Shown here: piece by piece, positions 62,030 through 64,000 of the stretch | How positions within the stretch are numbered: position 1 is the first letter of the stretch | Layout of the letters: each line of letters opens with the position of its first letter | Assembly: GCA_944325195.1 (NCBI GenBank) | Contig: CALUZB010000004.1 | Location: 1-64,000, forward strand | Length of the DNA stretch: 64,000 nt | Reading direction: 5' to 3' | Origin: an uncultured Desulfovibrionaceae bacterium | GTDB lineage: Bacteria > Desulfobacterota > Desulfovibrionia > Desulfovibrionales > Desulfovibrionaceae | Notes under the pieces: generated by a model | Seen by the model: the letters and a program-made list of their open reading frames with translations, nothing else | The model's database searches: none | Told to the model about the DNA's origin: nothing | Made by a program: the position numbers and the translations under genes

Positions 62030-64000
62030 CTACTGACTTAAAGCTGCAAATTCGGCAACCACCTTTTCCGTAATATTGCTTGGGGCCTCTTCATAATGGT
62101 CAAATTCCATTGTAAACATCCCCTGACCAGCGGTCATTGCCCGCAAATCCGGAGCATAACGCAAAATTTCACTCATCGGCACATGAGCCCGCACTTCGGT
62201 AACCCCGCCTTGCGAGTCTGAGCCGAGCACTTTGCCGCGGCGGCTGGAAAGATCGCCGATAACATCACCCATGAATTCATCGGGAATAGACACCATGAGC
62301 GTGACCACCGGCTCAAGCAGCTTTACTTTCAACTGTTCCATTGCCTTTTTAAAAGCGATGGATCCGGCCATTTTAAAAGCCATTTCCGAAGAGTCCACGT
62401 TATGATAACTGCCGTCGTACAGCTTAACCTTGAAGTCCACCACCGGGTAGCCGGCCAGGAACCCACGCATCGCTGATTCCTGAATGCCCTTGTCCACAGC
62501 CGGAATATACTGACGCGGTATGGCCCCACCCACAATGGCGTCTTCAAACACATATCCGCTGCCGCGCGGCAAAGCTTCCATTTCAATCCAGCAGTCGCCG
62601 AACTGGCCGCGCCCGCCGGTTTGTTTCTTATGCCGTCCCTGCACCTGCACCTTGCCCTGAATGGTTTCCCGATAAGGCACTTGCGGTGTTTTCAGTACAA
62701 TATCCACCTTTGAGCGGCGTTGCGCTTTTTCCACGGCAATTTCAATATGGAGCTGGCCCATGCCGGAAATCAGAATTTCAGAGGTAACCTCGTCGCGGAA
62801 CAGGCGCAGACAGGGATCCTCTTCCAAAAGCTTCTGAATTGCCGCGTAAACCTTGTCTTCACCGCCCTTTTCCTTGGGCGCCAAGGCATAGGAGATAAGT
62901 TGAGGCGGAGTTTCCGGCTGAGGCACAATAAAGGGATTCTTTTCTTCCGTAAGGGTATGGCCGGTTTTTACCGACTTCAGCTTGGACAGGGCGATAATCG
63001 CGCCCGGGCCGACCGCATCCTTGATCGGCGTATGGTTTTTCCCCAGCATGAACATCGCATTGCCCATGCGTTCGCTTTCTCCGGTCTGCATATCAGTGAG
63101 AGACATATCCGTGCTCACTGTGCCGGATACTACTCTGCCCATATACAGGTAGGCGGAAAACGGATCGGACAGGGTATTGAAGATAAAAACCGTAGGGGTG
63201 TCGTCCGGAGAAGATTTTCTGACGTTTCCTTCCGCGTCCTTCCAATCAGGACGGTCGAGCGGGGAAGGCAGCAGCGCGTCAACCGCGTCCAGCAAAAGTT
63301 CGCCCCCCAGGTTCAGCAATGATGCCCCGGCAAATACCGGGACCAACTCCCCGGTTTTTGTACCGGTTTTTATCGCGCTGTTCATTTCCTCCTGGGTAAG
63401 CTCGCCTTCTTCCAGATATTTTTCAATCAGCACTTCATCGCTGGAGGCGATATTCTCCATGCCGACATCGCGCAATACCGCAATCTCTTCCTTAAATTCA
63501 TCAGGCACAACTCCGTTCACTGCTTTGCCGCCGTCAAGCAACAAGGCGCTGTTGCCAAAAACATCAGCCAGCCCGGCAATGTTGCCCGGCTGACCAATGG
63601 GAGATTGCATGACCACAGGCCGGATACCCAGCATGGAAGACAGGGAATTGACCGCCATATCGAAGTCGGCGCGGTCGCGGTCTATTTTGTTAATAAAGAC
63701 AATGGCGGGCAACTCGGCGTCCTGAATCGCTTTCCACAGCTTGCGCCCCAACGGACGGACCCCGTCGATGGCGTCCACCACGAAAATCACCCCGTCCACT
63801 GCGGTTAATATATAGTTGAGATCGCCCAGAAAGTTGTTGTCGCCCGGCAAATCCACCAGAAAATGCTGAGCACCTTTATATTCAAACGTGGCGAATGCAG
63901 GCTGCATACTGCTTTTATGACTGGTTTCTTCGGGTTCATAGTCGAGGGTCGTTGAGCCTTCTTCAATTTTACCCATGCGGTTGATTGCCCCAGCCTGAAA
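62030..64000 (-). CDS. Elongation factor G-like GTPase, N-terminus beyond the window edge
   Basis: A translation-factor GTPase of the EF-G family; at least 656 residues are present and the frame is open through base 64000 (FQAGAINRMGKIEEGSTTLD). The P-loop lies outside. Switch I reads EETSHKSSMQPAFA rather than the canonical RGITI form. Switch II is DLPGD (63841-63853) in place of DTPGH, so the catalytic His is Asp. The G4 motif INKIDRDRADF is intact. Domains II-V are EF-G-like (QVQGRHKKQTGGRGQFGDC; AGYPVVDFKVKLYDGSYHNV). This is a paralogue (fusA2-like), not the housekeeping EF-G. It may act in recycling, stress or as an unusual factor. Confidence 0.88.
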   Translation of the reverse strand, partial: FQAGAINRMGKIEEGSTTLDYEPEETSHKSSMQPAFATFEYKGAQHFLVDLPGDNNFLGDLNYILTAVDGVIFVVDAIDGVRPLGRKLWKAIQDAELPAIVFINKIDRDRADFDMAVNSLSSMLGIRPVVMQSPIGQPGNIAGLADVFGNSALLLDGGKAVNGVVPDEFKEEIAVLRDVGMENIASSDEVLIEKYLEEGELTQEEMNSAIKTGTKTGELVPVFAGASLLNLGGELLLDAVDALLPSPLDRPDWKDAEGNVRKSSPDDTPTVFIFNTLSDPFSAYLYMGRVVSGTVSTDMSLTDMQTGESERMGNAMFMLGKNHTPIKDAVGPGAIIALSKLKSVKTGHTLTEEKNPFIVPQPETPPQLISYALAPKEKGGEDKVYAAIQKLLEEDPCLRLFRDEVTSEILISGMGQLHIEIAVEKAQRRSKVDIVLKTPQVPYRETIQGKVQVQGRHKKQTGGRGQFGDCWIEMEALPRGSGYVFEDAIVGGAIPRQYIPAVDKGIQESAMRGFLAGYPVVDFKVKLYDGSYHNVDSSEMAFKMAGSIAFKKAMEQLKVKLLEPVVTLMVSIPDEFMGDVIGDLSSRRGKVLGSDSQGGVTEVRAHVPMSEILRYAPDLRAMTAGQGMFTMEFDHYEEAPSNITEKVVAEFAALSQ

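Overview
The window is about 64 kb of chromosome from a Gram-negative bacterium. Gene content and order point to the Desulfovibrionales (Desulfovibrio-like Deltaproteobacteria). The pointers are the runs guaB-guaA-tatB-tatC-hisB-lipoprotein-hisA and yicC-remA-gmk-pyrF-TPR-recJ, a vitamin B12-dependent ribonucleotide reductase, HypD/HypE, and Desulfovibrio-type DnaA and DUF362 ferredoxin proteins. The assignment rests on recalled gene order and protein families, not on a search. No rRNA, tRNA, CRISPR array, prophage or complete transposon was found.

Layout. (1) Bases 1-11462, minus strand: the S10-spc-alpha ribosomal protein cluster from rpsJ to the start of rpsM, with secY and map, read leftward. 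A promoter about 540 nt upstream of rpsJ would give it a long, structured leader. (2) Bases 12590-23523, plus strand: dsbD, a J-domain protein, an unknown membrane-anchored protein, cobU, a DUF362 ferredoxin-like protein, folC, a glycosyltransferase, tyrA and trmN6. (3) Bases 23587-26733, minus strand: mntP, a CDP-sugar pair (cupin epimerase and CDP-glucose 4,6-dehydratase) and a lone serine recombinase. (4) Bases 27265-42726, plus strand: nrdJ, ftsE-ftsX, a Lon-like protease, guaB-guaA, then a class D beta-lactamase plus a flavodoxin-like protein that look inserted, then tatB-tatC-hisB-lipoprotein-hisA. (5) Bases 42937-45215, minus strand: hypE-hypD. (6) Bases 45569-52626, plus strand: an FAD oxidoreductase, yicC, remA, gmk, pyrF, a TPR protein and recJ. 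(7) Bases 52721-64000: a small unknown gene, a glycosyltransferase, an LplT-like transporter overlapping an acyltransferase-ACP-acyl ligase fusion, a small Cro/C1-type regulator, an AT-rich gene-free stretch and dnaA. Last, convergent, is an EF-G paralogue whose N-terminus lies beyond the right edge.

Working together. The left end is translation and secretion machinery. Guanine nucleotide synthesis (guaB, guaA, gmk), pyrimidine synthesis (pyrF), deoxynucleotide supply (nrdJ), DNA repair (recJ) and replication initiation (dnaA) recur through the window. DsbD and TatBC handle the cell envelope and redox export. The MFS/acyl-ligase pair probably recovers lysophospholipids.

No clear undescribed multi-gene system stands out. 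The best leads are: the OXA/flavodoxin insertion beside tatB; the acyltransferase-ACP-acyl ligase fusion; the EF-G paralogue with an altered switch II; the dnaA-proximal region with a small HTH gene, two dyads and no obvious DnaA boxes; and several structured leaders (S10, tyrA, tatB, 53135-53210).
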